A stretch of 54,665 bases of DNA from an uncultured bacterium (GTDB lineage Bacteria > Actinomycetota > Coriobacteriia > Coriobacteriales > Coriobacteriaceae): assembly GCA_905215115.1 (NCBI GenBank), contig CAJMOP010000002.1, positions 1 to 54,665 on the forward strand, in the 5' to 3' direction. The first letter of the stretch is position 1; the number at the start of each line of letters is the position of its first letter. Both the position numbers and the translations under genes were made by a program. Positions 15,905 to 25,092 of this stretch are shown one piece after another. The notes beneath the pieces were generated by a model, which saw only the letters and a program-made list of their open reading frames with translations, ran no database searches and was not told where the DNA came from.

Positions 15905-17119
15905 ATGAAATACGACTTTACTTCTCTTATCGACCGCCACGGCATGGACGCCATCGCCGTTGACTCCTGGGGCGAGATCCCTGGCATGGCTCCGAACGCA
16001 CCCGACGAGGGCTTCGATCGCATCCCCATGTGGGTGGCGGACATGAACTTTGCCACGGTGCCCACGGTCCAGGAGCACATCATTCAACGCGCCCAGCATC
16101 CCATGTTTGGCTATTTCGATCCTCGCCCCGAGTACTTCGACCGCATCATTGAATGGCAGAGCCGCCGTAATGGCGTCGAGGGCCTGCTCCCGGAGCATAT
16201 CGGCTACGAGAACGGCGTGCTGGGCGGTGTCGTGTCGACGCTGCGGGCGTATGTCCAGCCGGGCGATGCGGTGCTGGTCCACAGCCCGACCTACATCGGC
16301 TTTACCAAGTCCATCGAAGCCGCGGGCTATCGCATTGTCCACAGCCCGCTTAAGCTCGACGACCAGGGCGTGTGGCGCATGGACTTTGAGGACATGGAGC
16401 GCAAGCTCGTCCAAAACCATATCCATGCCGCGGTGTTCTGCTCGCCACATAACCCCTGCGGCCGCGTATGGGAGCGCGATGAGATTGAGCGCGCCATGGA
16501 CATCTATCGCCAGCACGATTGCGTGGTGATCTCGGACGAGATCTGGTCCGACATTATCTTGCCCGGCCACAAGCATATCCCGACGCAGTCGGTGAGCGAG
16601 GATGCCCGCATGCGCACGGTCGCCCTCTATGCGCCCAGCAAGACGTTTAACCTGGCGGGCCTGGTCGGCAGCTACCACATCATCTATAACGAGACACTGC
16701 GCGACCGCGTGTGCGCCGTGTCCAATAAGACCCACTACAACGAGATGAATGTCCTTTCGATGCACGCGCTTATCGGCGCCTACCAGCCGCAGGGCTACGA
16801 GTGGCTCGATGAGCTTAACGAGGTCATCGAGGGCAACATTGACTACTTCTGCGATTACGTGGACGAGCATTTTGAGGGCGTGTCCTATTCGCGCCCGCAG
16901 GGCACCTATATGGTGTTCCTGGATTGCACGGAGTGGTGCCGCGAGCATGGCCGCGATATTCAGCGGCTGCTCGATGAGGGCGCGCGTGTGGGCGTGGGCT
17001 ATCAGGACGGCCGTCCGTTCCACGGACCCTGCCACATTCGCGTGAATCTGGCACTGCCGCTTTCGCGTGTAAGGGAGGCGTGCGGCCGCCTGGACCGCTA
17101 CGTTTTTAATGCGCAGTAA
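15905..17119 (+). CDS. MalY/PatB-type PLP aminotransferase (cystathionine beta-lyase family)
   Basis: 404 residues, fold-type I PLP enzyme. N-terminal signature DFTSLIDRHGMDAIAVDSW and PMWVADMNF is typical of MalY/PatB C-S lyases; other motifs are HSPTYIGF, FCSPHNPCGRVW, VVISDEIWSDI and SKTFNLAG with PLP lysine K246, then a C-terminal RVNLALP. The family cleaves cystathionine or related cysteine conjugates to thiol or H2S, ammonia and pyruvate; some members act as aminotransferases. A GACAAT -10 box (15859) and GGGAG ribosome site precede it. It is monocistronic. The exact substrate cannot be told. Confidence 0.92.
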   Translation: MKYDFTSLIDRHGMDAIAVDSWGEIPGMAPNAPDEGFDRIPMWVADMNFATVPTVQEHIIQRAQHPMFGYFDPRPEYFDRIIEWQSRRNGVEGLLPEHIGYENGVLGGVVSTLRAYVQPGDAVLVHSPTYIGFTKSIEAAGYRIVHSPLKLDDQGVWRMDFEDMERKLVQNHIHAAVFCSPHNPCGRVWERDEIERAMDIYRQHDCVVISDEIWSDIILPGHKHIPTQSVSEDARMRTVALYAPSKTFNLAGLVGSYHIIYNETLRDRVCAVSNKTHYNEMNVLSMHALIGAYQPQGYEWLDELNEVIEGNIDYFCDYVDEHFEGVSYSRPQGTYMVFLDCTEWCREHGRDIQRLLDEGARVGVGYQDGRPFHGPCHIRVNLALPLSRVREACGRLDRYVFNAQ

Positions 17120-17261
17120 GTGAGCGCTGCATGCGGGGCCGTCTGCCAGATTGGCTGGAAGGCCCCGTATGGTAAAGCATCTGTAACCATTGAGCGCAAG
17201 CGCGGTTTTGTCTGCTAATATCTTTGCCCTTGAGTCTGTAAACAGGATCGTCTGGAGCTCG

Positions 17262-18131
17262 ATGAAAAGACCTCGTCGCTCGGCCGCCATATCGTTGTTT
17301 GTTGCGCTTGCAGTGGTGAGCGCCTTTGTCGTGGCGATAGCTGGCTGTTCCGGGTCGAATGACGGGGCCGCGGCGTCTGCATCAGAAAACCCGGCCGCCT
17401 CGCAGGTCAAAGACGGCAGCCTTAAGACGCTCAACGTCGGCAGCGATCTCTATCCGCCGTTTGTGTATAGCGACGAGTACGGCAATATTGTCGGCCTGGA
17501 TGTCGAGATTTTGACCGAGGCTTTGGCCCGCATTGGCTACAAGCCAAAATACCAGCTGATCGACTGGGAAAAGAAGAAAGAGCTGCTGGCAAGCGGCGAG
17601 CTCGATTGCGTCATGGGCAGCTTTACTATGACGGGCCGCGAAAACGAGTATTGTTGGGCCGGACCGTACCTTGCAAGCCGACAGGTGGTTGCTGTCGATC
17701 CCGAAAGCGATATCTACACGCTTGCCGATCTTGAGGGTAGGGTCGTGGCGGTCCAGTCCACCACCAAGCCCGAATCGATTCTGCTCAATCGTACCAATGA
17801 AAACGTTCCGCAGATCAAGGAGCTCTACAGCTTTTCGGACCGCTCGTACTTGAACCCGGCGCTTGTCGAGGGCCTGGTCGACGCCATCGCCGCGCATGAG
17901 TCCTCGCTGCTCACCTACGAAAAAGACTATGGCGTGACGTATCGCATTTTGTCTGAGCCGCTGCTAGAGGTTGGTTTGGGCACCGCTTTCGATATCAACG
18001 ATACACGCGGCATCGACGTTAAGCTCACCCATGCCTACCAAGAAATGCTTGCCGATGGCACCATGGAGCGCCTGGTGTCAAAGTATTTTGATGACCCTTC
18101 GCCCTTTTTGAATATGGAGGGCCTGTCGTGA
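17262..18131 (+). CDS. Amino-acid-type solute-binding lipoprotein, sensor partner of the next kinase
   Basis: 289 residues. Signal peptide with lipobox AIAGC (C29), a short Ser/Ala linker, then an SBP_bac_3 fold: LNVGSDLYPPFVY, GLDVEILTEALARIGY, LASGELDCVMGSFTMT, ADLEGRVVAVQSTT, and a C-terminal YQEMLADGTMERLVSKYF. ATG 17262 has GGAG 6 nt upstream. No permease or ATPase gene follows; instead the stop overlaps the start of a hybrid histidine kinase by 4 nt (GTGA). This suggests the lipoprotein acts as the ligand sensor for that kinase and not as a transport component (inference). Confidence 0.88.
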   Translation: MKRPRRSAAISLFVALAVVSAFVVAIAGCSGSNDGAAASASENPAASQVKDGSLKTLNVGSDLYPPFVYSDEYGNIVGLDVEILTEALARIGYKPKYQLIDWEKKKELLASGELDCVMGSFTMTGRENEYCWAGPYLASRQVVAVDPESDIYTLADLEGRVVAVQSTTKPESILLNRTNENVPQIKELYSFSDRSYLNPALVEGLVDAIAAHESSLLTYEKDYGVTYRILSEPLLEVGLGTAFDINDTRGIDVKLTHAYQEMLADGTMERLVSKYFDDPSPFLNMEGLS

Positions 18132-20320
18132 TCGATGCACGCGACCACACCATAGAGAAACGGGGCGACCGTTCGGTCCTGGCATGGCTCCTTGCCGCCC
18201 TGTTGGGGATAGCACTCTCGGCTGCTGCCGGCATGACGAGCTACAGCTACACGACGGCCCAAGCCGAGCAGCGCTTTTCCGACGTTGTCGATTACGTGGC
18301 GACACAGAGCCTTTCCTACGATGCGTTCAACAGCGCCTATGCGACTAAAAATCTGATTCGCGTTATGGAGATTGCCGGAGAGGTAGCGCGCGATATGGAG
18401 CGTGATGCCTCGGCGGATAACGCCACACTGAAGCAATATGCCGATCAGTTCAACATGACGGCGCTGATTGTGACGGACACATCGGGTAACTTGGTGTCCG
18501 AGTCATCGACGGATAACGTGGGCTACGAGTCGCTTGCCGCATATCTTAAAGAGACGCCCGTGCTGGAAGTAGCGGCCCATCCGCTTAAGTCCTATACCGC
18601 TCGCATTACGCTTGCGGATGATTCGGTCGCTGACATTGGCTGCGTGGCCCGGCGGGACGGCGAGGGCATCGTTGTCGCGGTGAGGCACCAGAGCGCTAAG
18701 GCGGTCGCGAGCAATACGCTCAAGTTGCAGAGCTTGCTCGATGGTTACGAGACCATCGATAGCGGCAATATCGTGATCGAAAACGATGGCAAGGTCGTTG
18801 CGACCAACGCTGTCGAGCCTACCATGTCGGGCGTGTTCGATTTGCCTGCGACGGATGCCATCATTGTTGACGGTATCAAGGAGCGTTGCCTGGCTGGTAG
18901 GGTCAGATTGGTCAACGCCAACGGCGAGTGGTATCTGGGCACATTTGGTAAAGCGCGCAACTTCTACGTGTACACCTATGCCCCCGCGCGGCGTTACTTC
19001 GAGACCGTCGCTGCTGTTGTTGCCAGCGTGTTGGCGCTCTACGGTGGCGCCATGGCCGCTGTTGTGATGATGCGCCGCCGTGCCGAGCACCAACACTTGA
19101 CCGACCTGTTGCAGCAGGAGCGCAACTATGGCGACAAGTTGGCAAAGGCAGCGCGCGAGGCGTCGTCTGCCAACTCTGCAAAGACGGAGTTTCTGCGCCG
19201 TATGAGCCACGACCTGCGCACACCCATCAACGGCATTCGCGGTATGGTCGAGGTGGGCGATGCCAACGCGGACAACTTGCAAAAACAGACCGAGTGCCGC
19301 TCAAAGATTTGGACGGCGTCGGGGCTGCTGCTCGACCTTGCGAACGAGGCGCTCGATATGAGTCGCCTGGAGAGCGGGCAGGTCGATCTGGAGCTCGTGC
19401 CCACAAATTTGGTGGTTCTCACCCGTGAGGTGCGCGATATTCTGGAGCGTCAGGCCGAGGAGCGTCTGGTGACAATTATCTGCGACCAACAGGCTCTTGA
19501 TCATCCCTATGCACGGGCGAGCGTGACACACCTCAAGCGCTTGTTGGTCAATATTGCCGGCAATGCCGTCAAGTACAACCGCCGGGGCGGCTATGTTCGC
19601 CTGACGTGCCGCGAGGTGGAGCCGGTGGACGGCGTCCCCGTCTATGAATACACGATCGCCGATAACGGTATTGGTATGAGCGAGGAGTTCCAGCAGCACC
19701 TCTACGAGCCGTTTACTCGCGAGGAACAACAGGTGGAAGGCGCTTCATCGGGAACTGGCCTGGGCGCGTCTATTGCCAAGCAGCTGGTCGAGCTTATGGG
19801 CGGAACCATGAGCTTTACGAACGCCTTGGGGCAGGGGACGACGTTTACCATCCGCCTGCCGCTTGAGAAGTGCGAGCGCTCCGAGATTCCCCAGGCGGCT
19901 CGCGTGGGTGCGGGCGACAGCGACGCGCTCCGGGGCTTGCGCGTTTTGCTCGTTGAGGATAACGACCTGAATGCCGAGATTGCACAGTTTACGCTCGACC
20001 GTGCCGGTGCCATCGCGACGCATGTGAAGGATGGCGAGTCTGCCGTCGAGACGTTTGCCGCGAGTGCGCCGCGCGAGTACGACGTGGTGTTGATGGACAT
20101 CATGATGCCTGGCATCGATGGCCTTGAGGCCACGCGTCGGATTCGAGCACTCGATCGCGAGGATGCCGCGACCACGCCGATCATCGCCGTGAGCGCCAAT
20201 GCCTTTGCCGACGACCGTAGGCTCTCGCGCGAGGCGGGCATGAATGCGCACCTGAGTAAGCCCGTGAGCTCGCAGGAACTCATTGAGGCGCTTGCGCATA
20301 TAGCCGCCGACGCTTCATAA
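18128..20320 (+). CDS. Hybrid sensor histidine kinase with C-terminal receiver
   Basis: 730 residues. TM1 about 18-38, an extracellular sensory domain of ~250 residues (dCache/PAS-like, no catalytic motif seen), TM2 about 290-316, HisKA with H361 in RRMSHDLRTPING, HATPase_c (NIAGNAVKYN, IADNGIGMS, GTGLGASIA) and a receiver domain with D657 in VLMDIMMPG and the KPVSS lysine. No HPt or DNA-binding output domain follows, so the signal must pass to a separate protein. GTG start, translationally coupled to the solute-binding lipoprotein. A strong inverted repeat follows the stop. Confidence 0.93.
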   Translation: MIDARDHTIEKRGDRSVLAWLLAALLGIALSAAAGMTSYSYTTAQAEQRFSDVVDYVATQSLSYDAFNSAYATKNLIRVMEIAGEVARDMERDASADNATLKQYADQFNMTALIVTDTSGNLVSESSTDNVGYESLAAYLKETPVLEVAAHPLKSYTARITLADDSVADIGCVARRDGEGIVVAVRHQSAKAVASNTLKLQSLLDGYETIDSGNIVIENDGKVVATNAVEPTMSGVFDLPATDAIIVDGIKERCLAGRVRLVNANGEWYLGTFGKARNFYVYTYAPARRYFETVAAVVASVLALYGGAMAAVVMMRRRAEHQHLTDLLQQERNYGDKLAKAAREASSANSAKTEFLRRMSHDLRTPINGIRGMVEVGDANADNLQKQTECRSKIWTASGLLLDLANEALDMSRLESGQVDLELVPTNLVVLTREVRDILERQAEERLVTIICDQQALDHPYARASVTHLKRLLVNIAGNAVKYNRRGGYVRLTCREVEPVDGVPVYEYTIADNGIGMSEEFQQHLYEPFTREEQQVEGASSGTGLGASIAKQLVELMGGTMSFTNALGQGTTFTIRLPLEKCERSEIPQAARVGAGDSDALRGLRVLLVEDNDLNAEIAQFTLDRAGAIATHVKDGESAVETFAASAPREYDVVLMDIMMPGIDGLEATRRIRALDREDAATTPIIAVSANAFADDRRLSREAGMNAHLSKPVSSQELIEALAHIAADAS

Positions 20321-20322
20321 GC

Positions 20323-20362
20323 ATATGGCCCGGTTCCAATGTTGGTTGGAACCGGGCCATAT
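20323..20362. terminator. Bidirectional terminator-like hairpin
   Basis: Perfect 17-bp arms ATATGGCCCGGTTCCAA and complement with a 6-nt loop, between the convergent kinase and Nim-like genes. The T-tract is weak. Confidence 0.6.
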
Positions 20363-20389
20363 TGCTATCTGCAAGACCTGCTTTTAGGC

Positions 20390-20869
20390 TTACTTTTCAT
20401 GAATCTGCTTGCCGCAAAGATGCTCAATCGAAATCTCGTAGAGTTGGACGCCCTTGATATCTTTGGCGATTTCCTCCTCGACTTCTTCGGCGGAAGGGTA
20501 GTACTTAAGCGCGAGCTGGCGGACTTTGTCCTCGATAAACGCAGGTGTCTCATCTACCAGGCGACAACGGCCAAAGACCACGGTACTCATAACGTAGGGA
20601 GCCCAGTCGTCGTCCTTGTACCACTCGTTGCCGTACACGGTAAAGCAGACTTTGTCGTCACGCTTGAGTGAATCGACCTTGTGGCCAGCCTTGGCGCCAT
20701 GGAAATAAATCTTGTCGTGCTCGGTGTCAAAGAAGTAGTTGACGGGAATGGCATAAGGGTAGCCATCGTCGCCGTTGACGGCAAAGACGCCGCGCTTGCA
20801 GGCGGCAAGCAATTTGCGTGCTTCCTCGTCAGTGATGGCGCGTTTCTTTCGACGCAGGGGCCTAAACAT
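20390..20869 (-). CDS. Pyridoxamine 5'-phosphate oxidase-family flavoprotein (Nim-like)
   Basis: 159 residues with the split-barrel FMN-binding fold. RRKKRAITDEEARKLLAAC, GVFAVNGDDGYPYAIPVNYF, KIYFHGAKAGHKVDSLKRDD and VCFTVYGNEW closely follow the NimA/5-nitroimidazole reductase family, which includes resistance reductases and many uncharacterised anaerobe flavoproteins. Start ATG 20869 has AGAAAGGAAG 7 nt upstream; the longer frame from 20908 has no support. It lies alone between two hybrid kinase genes. Family membership does not prove a resistance role. Confidence 0.85.
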   Translation of the reverse strand: MFRPLRRKKRAITDEEARKLLAACKRGVFAVNGDDGYPYAIPVNYFFDTEHDKIYFHGAKAGHKVDSLKRDDKVCFTVYGNEWYKDDDWAPYVMSTVVFGRCRLVDETPAFIEDKVRQLALKYYPSAEEVEEEIAKDIKGVQLYEISIEHLCGKQIHEK

Positions 20870-20911
20870 CGTTGGCTTCCTTTCTAACTGTGCATGGTGG
20901 TAGAGCACAAA

Positions 20912-23749
20912 CTATAGCGAAACGGTTCCGTTTTTCTTGATGTGGGCGAGGATGTTTTTGAGCTTGTTAAAGTCGAGCGGTTTGGGCAGATGGGCGTTCA
21001 TGCCGGCATCGTGTGCCGCCTTGGCGTCCTCGGCAAAGGCGTTGGCGGTGAGCGCGATGATGGGGATGTCGGCTGCATCGGCCTTCTCGCTCAGACGAAT
21101 CGCGCGAGTTGCCTCGTAGCCATCCATACCCGGCATCATGATGTCCATCAGGATCGCATCGAAGCTGCCGGCGGGACGACTAGTGTATAGTTCGACCGCT
21201 TCTTTGCCGTCGGCGGCGCGAGTTACGACGATGCCTTCGCTTTCGAGCAGGGCCTGGGCAATTTCGGCATTGAGCTCGTTGTCTTCGGCCAAAAGAACGT
21301 TCATGCCGGCAAGCGAGCAGCTGATCGCCTGCTCGGCCGCACCTTCTCTTGCCTGAGGGTTCTTGTCGATATCGAGCGGAATCTGGACGTTGAACGTACT
21401 TCCCACGCCAACCTCGCTCGAAATCTCAATCGTGCCGCCCATCATGTCGATGAGCGATTTGACGATCGGCATGCCCATGCCAGTTCCCTGAAATTTACTG
21501 CGAGCATCGTTGCCTTCTTGGGCAAACGGTTCGTAGATGTGCTTAAGAAACTCGGGCGACATGCCGATGCCGGTGTCCGAGACGTTAAAGCAAAACACTG
21601 CGTGCTCGTCATCGAGCGGTTTGACAGTCGACGAGAATGTGACGGTGCCACCGCGCTTGTTGTACTTGATGCTGTTGTCGAGCAGGTTGACGAGGATTTG
21701 TCGAATATGGGTGGGGCTGCCGATCATGTATTGGTCGACAGCGTAGGGCTCGCTGGTGTCGAGCATTGTTATGCCACGATCAGATGCGCGGAGCTTGCAC
21801 AGCACGAGCGCATTGTCGCACAGCTCTTTGAGGTTGAATGATTCGTGCTCGAGCGTCACTTTGCACTCCTCGATCCTGCCCATCTCGAGGATTTCGTTAA
21901 TCAACGACAGTAGGTGGTTGGCGGCAACACGCGCCTTGGCGCGGCTTTCCCTGGCGACCTGCATGTCGCCTTCTTTCAATTCCTCAATTTCGATAAGGCC
22001 CAGCATGCCGTTGAGCGGTGTGCGGATATCGTGGCTCATGCGCGTGAGGAAAGCGGTTTTGGCGGCGTTGGCGGCGTCGGCTTTCTGGCGTTCTTTCTGC
22101 GCGCGATGAAGCGACCAGATAAGGACGACGATGCCGGCGAGCAATACGCAGATGATAACGGTCGCAACGGCGATGCGGTTGCGGTAGATAAACCGGAACG
22201 TGTCCGATTCTTGCGCCGAGTACGATGTGGGGGAATAGCTGCTTGCAGAGAGCGATTCGCCTGCATTGATGATGCCCTTATTAATGATTCCCAACAGCTC
22301 GGGTTTGCCGCGCGAAATCAAGCACGATAGTTGCGCCGTGTTGGTGAGTTCCTGGGTTTCGAAGTCCTCGATGTCGTGGGCGTCAAGGATGGTTTGCAGA
22401 CGCGTGCTGGGGACAATGATGCAACTTGCCGTCCCCTTATTGAGGGCTTTGAGCGCCTCTTCGGGACTCGGATATTCGGTTACCGTTGCGTCGGGGAATA
22501 GGCTCTCGAGCTCAAAACGGTTGACGATCGCATTCGCTGTACAAGCGATATTCTTAAGGTCACTGTCCAGGTTGTTGCTGCTGTGAATGGCGGTCAGGGA
22601 GACCGTTCCCATCGGGTTTGACTGGATGGCTCCCCCTTGCTCGGCAAGCCAGTAGTCGCGAAACAGCGGCAGGGCGACATCGATGGTTCCTTTGGAAAGG
22701 GCTTTGGTCATTTGCTTGTTGCTCGAGAACGCGACTGTTTTAACCGTAATGTCAAACTTGTCGTGCAGCGTCGTTGCAAGCGAGGCGAGCGACCCTTCCA
22801 TCTCGCCGTCGTCGTTTTGCGTGCAGTAGGGAAGTTGGTTTTTCAGATAGCCGAGCGTAATGGTGTTGCCGTTTGCTTTGAGCCAGGAGCGCTCGACGCC
22901 GGTGAGCAATGACGAGCCGTTGTTTTGGGCCGAGTAGCTCGATTTGACTTCGTCGTTGTAGCGCGGGTTGGTGCGGTTGATTGCCGCCATGGCCGAGTTG
23001 ATGTCGTTCATCAGATCGGGGCGGCTTTTGGGGACGGCAAAATAGTAGTCGCTCGAGCCTACGTAGAACATGGGCGACGCATCGGGCGACGAAATGGTGT
23101 CGTTCATGATGACGGCGTCGACCTCGCCGTCTGAAAGTGCCTCAAAGAGGGCGCTTCCGGTGTCGATTTCTTTATAAGTACAAGTGACGCCTTCGTCGGC
23201 GAGCCACTGCTGGCCGACGAAGGTTTGCATAACGCCAGAGTTGCAGCCGATGGTGAGGCCTTGGAGCGCCTGGGGGTCACCCTTGGCCAGATCGTCGCGA
23301 TCGGGCTTGGCGTAGATGTAGTAGCGCTCGGTGCCCTCGGGGTTTGAGGAAAAGAGTAACTTCTGCTCGCGCTCTGCCGAATACGAGATGTTGGGCATGA
23401 GGTCGATTTCGCCCGCCTCGAGCATGTCCAAAAGCTCGGTGAAAGTGCCAGGAACGTATTCGTATTGCCAACCCTTCGTGTAGTACGAGAGGGTCTGGAG
23501 ATATTCGTAGCCCCATCCCGAGAGGCGCTCGCCCGGCATGCCTTCCTGGAAGCCTGCGTTGTTGACGAGCCAGCCGACGCGGACCGTCTTGACCTGCTGG
23601 TCGGAGTCGGCGGCAAAGGCCGGGGTGGGCATGACGGCACTCAGTATGGCGAGCGCGGCAAGCGCGACGGCTAGGGTGCGATATAGAGCTAAGCGAAGGA
23701 CGGCGGAAGGTTTCACATGCAATCCGATCGAGTCGAGACGGTACCGCAT
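20912..23749 (-). CDS. BvgS-like hybrid sensor kinase with two solute-binding domains
   Basis: 945 residues. Signal sequence to about residue 46 (MPTPAFAADS), then two tandem SBP_bac_3-type domains (about 55-275, VRVGWLVNNAGFQEGM; about 295-520, ITLGYLKNQLPY), TM about 540-562, HisKA with H573 in TRMSHDIRTPLNG, HATPase_c (NLLDNSIKYN, VSDTGIGMS, GTGMGMPIV) and a receiver with D869 in LMDIMMPGMDG and KPLDF. It lacks the PAS and HPt domains of Bordetella BvgS. The domains presumably sense small ligands outside the cell. The annotated ATG follows a TATCCT box closely, without a ribosome site; a GTG at codon 12 is another possible start. Confidence 0.93.
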   Translation of the reverse strand: MRYRLDSIGLHVKPSAVLRLALYRTLAVALAALAILSAVMPTPAFAADSDQQVKTVRVGWLVNNAGFQEGMPGERLSGWGYEYLQTLSYYTKGWQYEYVPGTFTELLDMLEAGEIDLMPNISYSAEREQKLLFSSNPEGTERYYIYAKPDRDDLAKGDPQALQGLTIGCNSGVMQTFVGQQWLADEGVTCTYKEIDTGSALFEALSDGEVDAVIMNDTISSPDASPMFYVGSSDYYFAVPKSRPDLMNDINSAMAAINRTNPRYNDEVKSSYSAQNNGSSLLTGVERSWLKANGNTITLGYLKNQLPYCTQNDDGEMEGSLASLATTLHDKFDITVKTVAFSSNKQMTKALSKGTIDVALPLFRDYWLAEQGGAIQSNPMGTVSLTAIHSSNNLDSDLKNIACTANAIVNRFELESLFPDATVTEYPSPEEALKALNKGTASCIIVPSTRLQTILDAHDIEDFETQELTNTAQLSCLISRGKPELLGIINKGIINAGESLSASSYSPTSYSAQESDTFRFIYRNRIAVATVIICVLLAGIVVLIWSLHRAQKERQKADAANAAKTAFLTRMSHDIRTPLNGMLGLIEIEELKEGDMQVARESRAKARVAANHLLSLINEILEMGRIEECKVTLEHESFNLKELCDNALVLCKLRASDRGITMLDTSEPYAVDQYMIGSPTHIRQILVNLLDNSIKYNKRGGTVTFSSTVKPLDDEHAVFCFNVSDTGIGMSPEFLKHIYEPFAQEGNDARSKFQGTGMGMPIVKSLIDMMGGTIEISSEVGVGSTFNVQIPLDIDKNPQAREGAAEQAISCSLAGMNVLLAEDNELNAEIAQALLESEGIVVTRAADGKEAVELYTSRPAGSFDAILMDIMMPGMDGYEATRAIRLSEKADAADIPIIALTANAFAEDAKAAHDAGMNAHLPKPLDFNKLKNILAHIKKNGTVSL

Positions 23750-23816
23750 TAGGATACCAGCTCAGCCTGCCCAGCTGCCGGACGCGCCGCTAAGTGGTCG
23801 CGCCCGGCACTGGCGA

Positions 23817-23901
23817 CTAGTCATTGGGGACGTTCTTAAACGACTAGTCATCGGGGACGTTCTTGTTTGACTAGTCATTTAAGAACGTCCCCAATGACTA
23901 G
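23817..23901. repeat. CTAGTCAT hairpin repeat, three-arm copy
   Basis: Two direct arms (23817-23837 CTAGTCATTGGGGACGTTCTT-type and 23844-23864 with TCGGGG) and one inverted arm (23881-23901). The third arm can pair with either of the first two. Located between the divergent hybrid kinase and K+ channel genes. Confidence 0.85.
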
Positions 23902-23971
23902 TTCCGTTTGCGGGGGAGGCGTGGGACAATACCGAGCGAACGTGATTGGGCGTCTGGGAAAAGGGGTCGCG

Positions 23972-24397
23972 ATGAACAAGTTGAGGACGCTTGCCGACGT
24001 GTTGCGACAGGCTGGCTTTGCACGCATCACGGGCCTGTTTCTTATCTTTTACCTGCTGTGCTCGACGGCGGTCTGGCTGTCCGAGCCCACGACCCTCACG
24101 TTTGGCGATGGTCTCTGGTTTAGCTTTGAGACGGTCTCGACCATCGGCTTTGGCGATATCCCGGCCGAAACGCCGGTCGCCCGCGCTATTACCGTCGTCC
24201 TGAGCGTCATCAGCATCTTCTACATCGCCATGCTCACGGGTGTGGCGGTGAACTACTGCAATACGCTCATTAAACTGCGCCAAAAGGACACCATGGCGCG
24301 CTTTATGGATGATCTTGAGCATTTGGAAGAGCTCGATCGTGACGAGCTCGCTGACCTGTCGCGCCGCGTGCGCGAATATCGCCGACGCCAACGCTAG
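23972..24397 (+). CDS. Two-TM potassium channel protein
   Basis: 141 residues: short basic N-terminus, TM1 about 16-38 (ITGLFLIFYLLCSTAVWL), pore helix and selectivity filter TVSTIGFGDIP, TM2 about 71-95 and a charged C-terminal tail. The TxGFGD filter identifies the Ion_trans_2 potassium channel family. No RCK ligand-binding domain is present, so it is a minimal pore with a short coiled tail (DDLEHLEELDRDELADL). ATG 23972 has AAAGGGG 5 nt upstream. A GACAAT -10 box lies between it and the repeat. The LOG gene follows 36 nt later and may be cotranscribed. Confidence 0.88.
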   Translation: MNKLRTLADVLRQAGFARITGLFLIFYLLCSTAVWLSEPTTLTFGDGLWFSFETVSTIGFGDIPAETPVARAITVVLSVISIFYIAMLTGVAVNYCNTLIKLRQKDTMARFMDDLEHLEELDRDELADLSRRVREYRRRQR

Positions 24398-24433
24398 AAC
24401 GGGCGCCGTGCGTCACGACGAGGGGGACTGAAT

Positions 24434-24967
24434 ATGAATATCACCGTGTATCTGGGCGCCAGCGTCGGCAATGACCCGGCGTTTCTGCCTGCGGTGCGCC
24501 AGCTCGGCACATGGATTGGCTCCAACGGGCACGCGCTGGTATACGGTGGGTCCAAATCGGGGCTGATGGGCGCGCTTGCCGATAGCGTGCTCGATGCTGG
24601 CGGGCATGTGACGGGCGTTGAGCCGAGCTTTTTTATCGAGGCAGAGTTTCAACACGAAGGTATTGACGACCTTATCGTGACGAGCGATATGGCTGAGCGC
24701 AAAGCCAAGATGATTGAGCTTGGTGATGCCTTCATTGCCTTTCCCGGCGGGACGGGCACGCTCGAGGAGATTGCCGAGGTCATGTCTGCGGTGTCGCTGG
24801 GACACCTGAGTGCTCCGTGCATCCTGTATAACTTGGACGGTTACTACAACGACCTCAAGGCGCTGCTCGGGCATATGATCGATAAAGGCTTATCGAGTCC
24901 GCAACGCCAGCAAGGCATCTACTTTGCCGACGATTTGCGCGAGATTGCCTCGATTATTGGGAGTTGA
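24434..24967 (+). CDS. LOG-family protein (TIGR00730 type)
   Basis: 177 residues, Rossmann-like fold. VYLGASVGND, LVYGGSKSGLMGALAD and the catalytic FPGGTGTLEEIAEV motif define the LOG (lonely guy) family of nucleotide 5'-monophosphate phosphoribohydrolases, which split cytokinin-type ribotides in plants; bacterial members often hydrolyse AMP or have unknown substrates. Length is normal. GAGGGGG precedes the start. No molybdenum cofactor or lysine decarboxylase context is seen; old 'lysine decarboxylase' labels for this family are misleading. Confidence 0.88.
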   Translation: MNITVYLGASVGNDPAFLPAVRQLGTWIGSNGHALVYGGSKSGLMGALADSVLDAGGHVTGVEPSFFIEAEFQHEGIDDLIVTSDMAERKAKMIELGDAFIAFPGGTGTLEEIAEVMSAVSLGHLSAPCILYNLDGYYNDLKALLGHMIDKGLSSPQRQQGIYFADDLREIASIIGS

Positions 24968-25047
24968 GGTTCGCATCCGTAGTGCCCTGGCACTCAATGG
25001 TGTCGTTTGGGGCGCAGATGGTTGGCTCGTCTGGACAACGCTCGCCC

Positions 25048-25053
25048 TACAAT
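25048..25053 (+). promoter_or_regulatory. Probable -10 box for the ClC gene
   Basis: TACAAT 40 nt before the start; a TTGGCT 19 nt upstream is a weak -35 candidate. Confidence 0.35.
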
Positions 25054-25092
25054 AAAGCGTATCTATGTTGACTTTGACCACGGGAGGACCCG

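Noticed and set aside
17135..17166. Terminator after the MalY-type gene
   Set aside because: GGGGCC and GGCCCC arms are short, the loop is long and no T-run follows.
15788..17434. 548-aa reading frame on the minus strand
   Set aside because: It lies opposite the MalY-type gene, has no family motif and is rich in His/Arg/Ala as expected for an antisense frame of GC-rich DNA.
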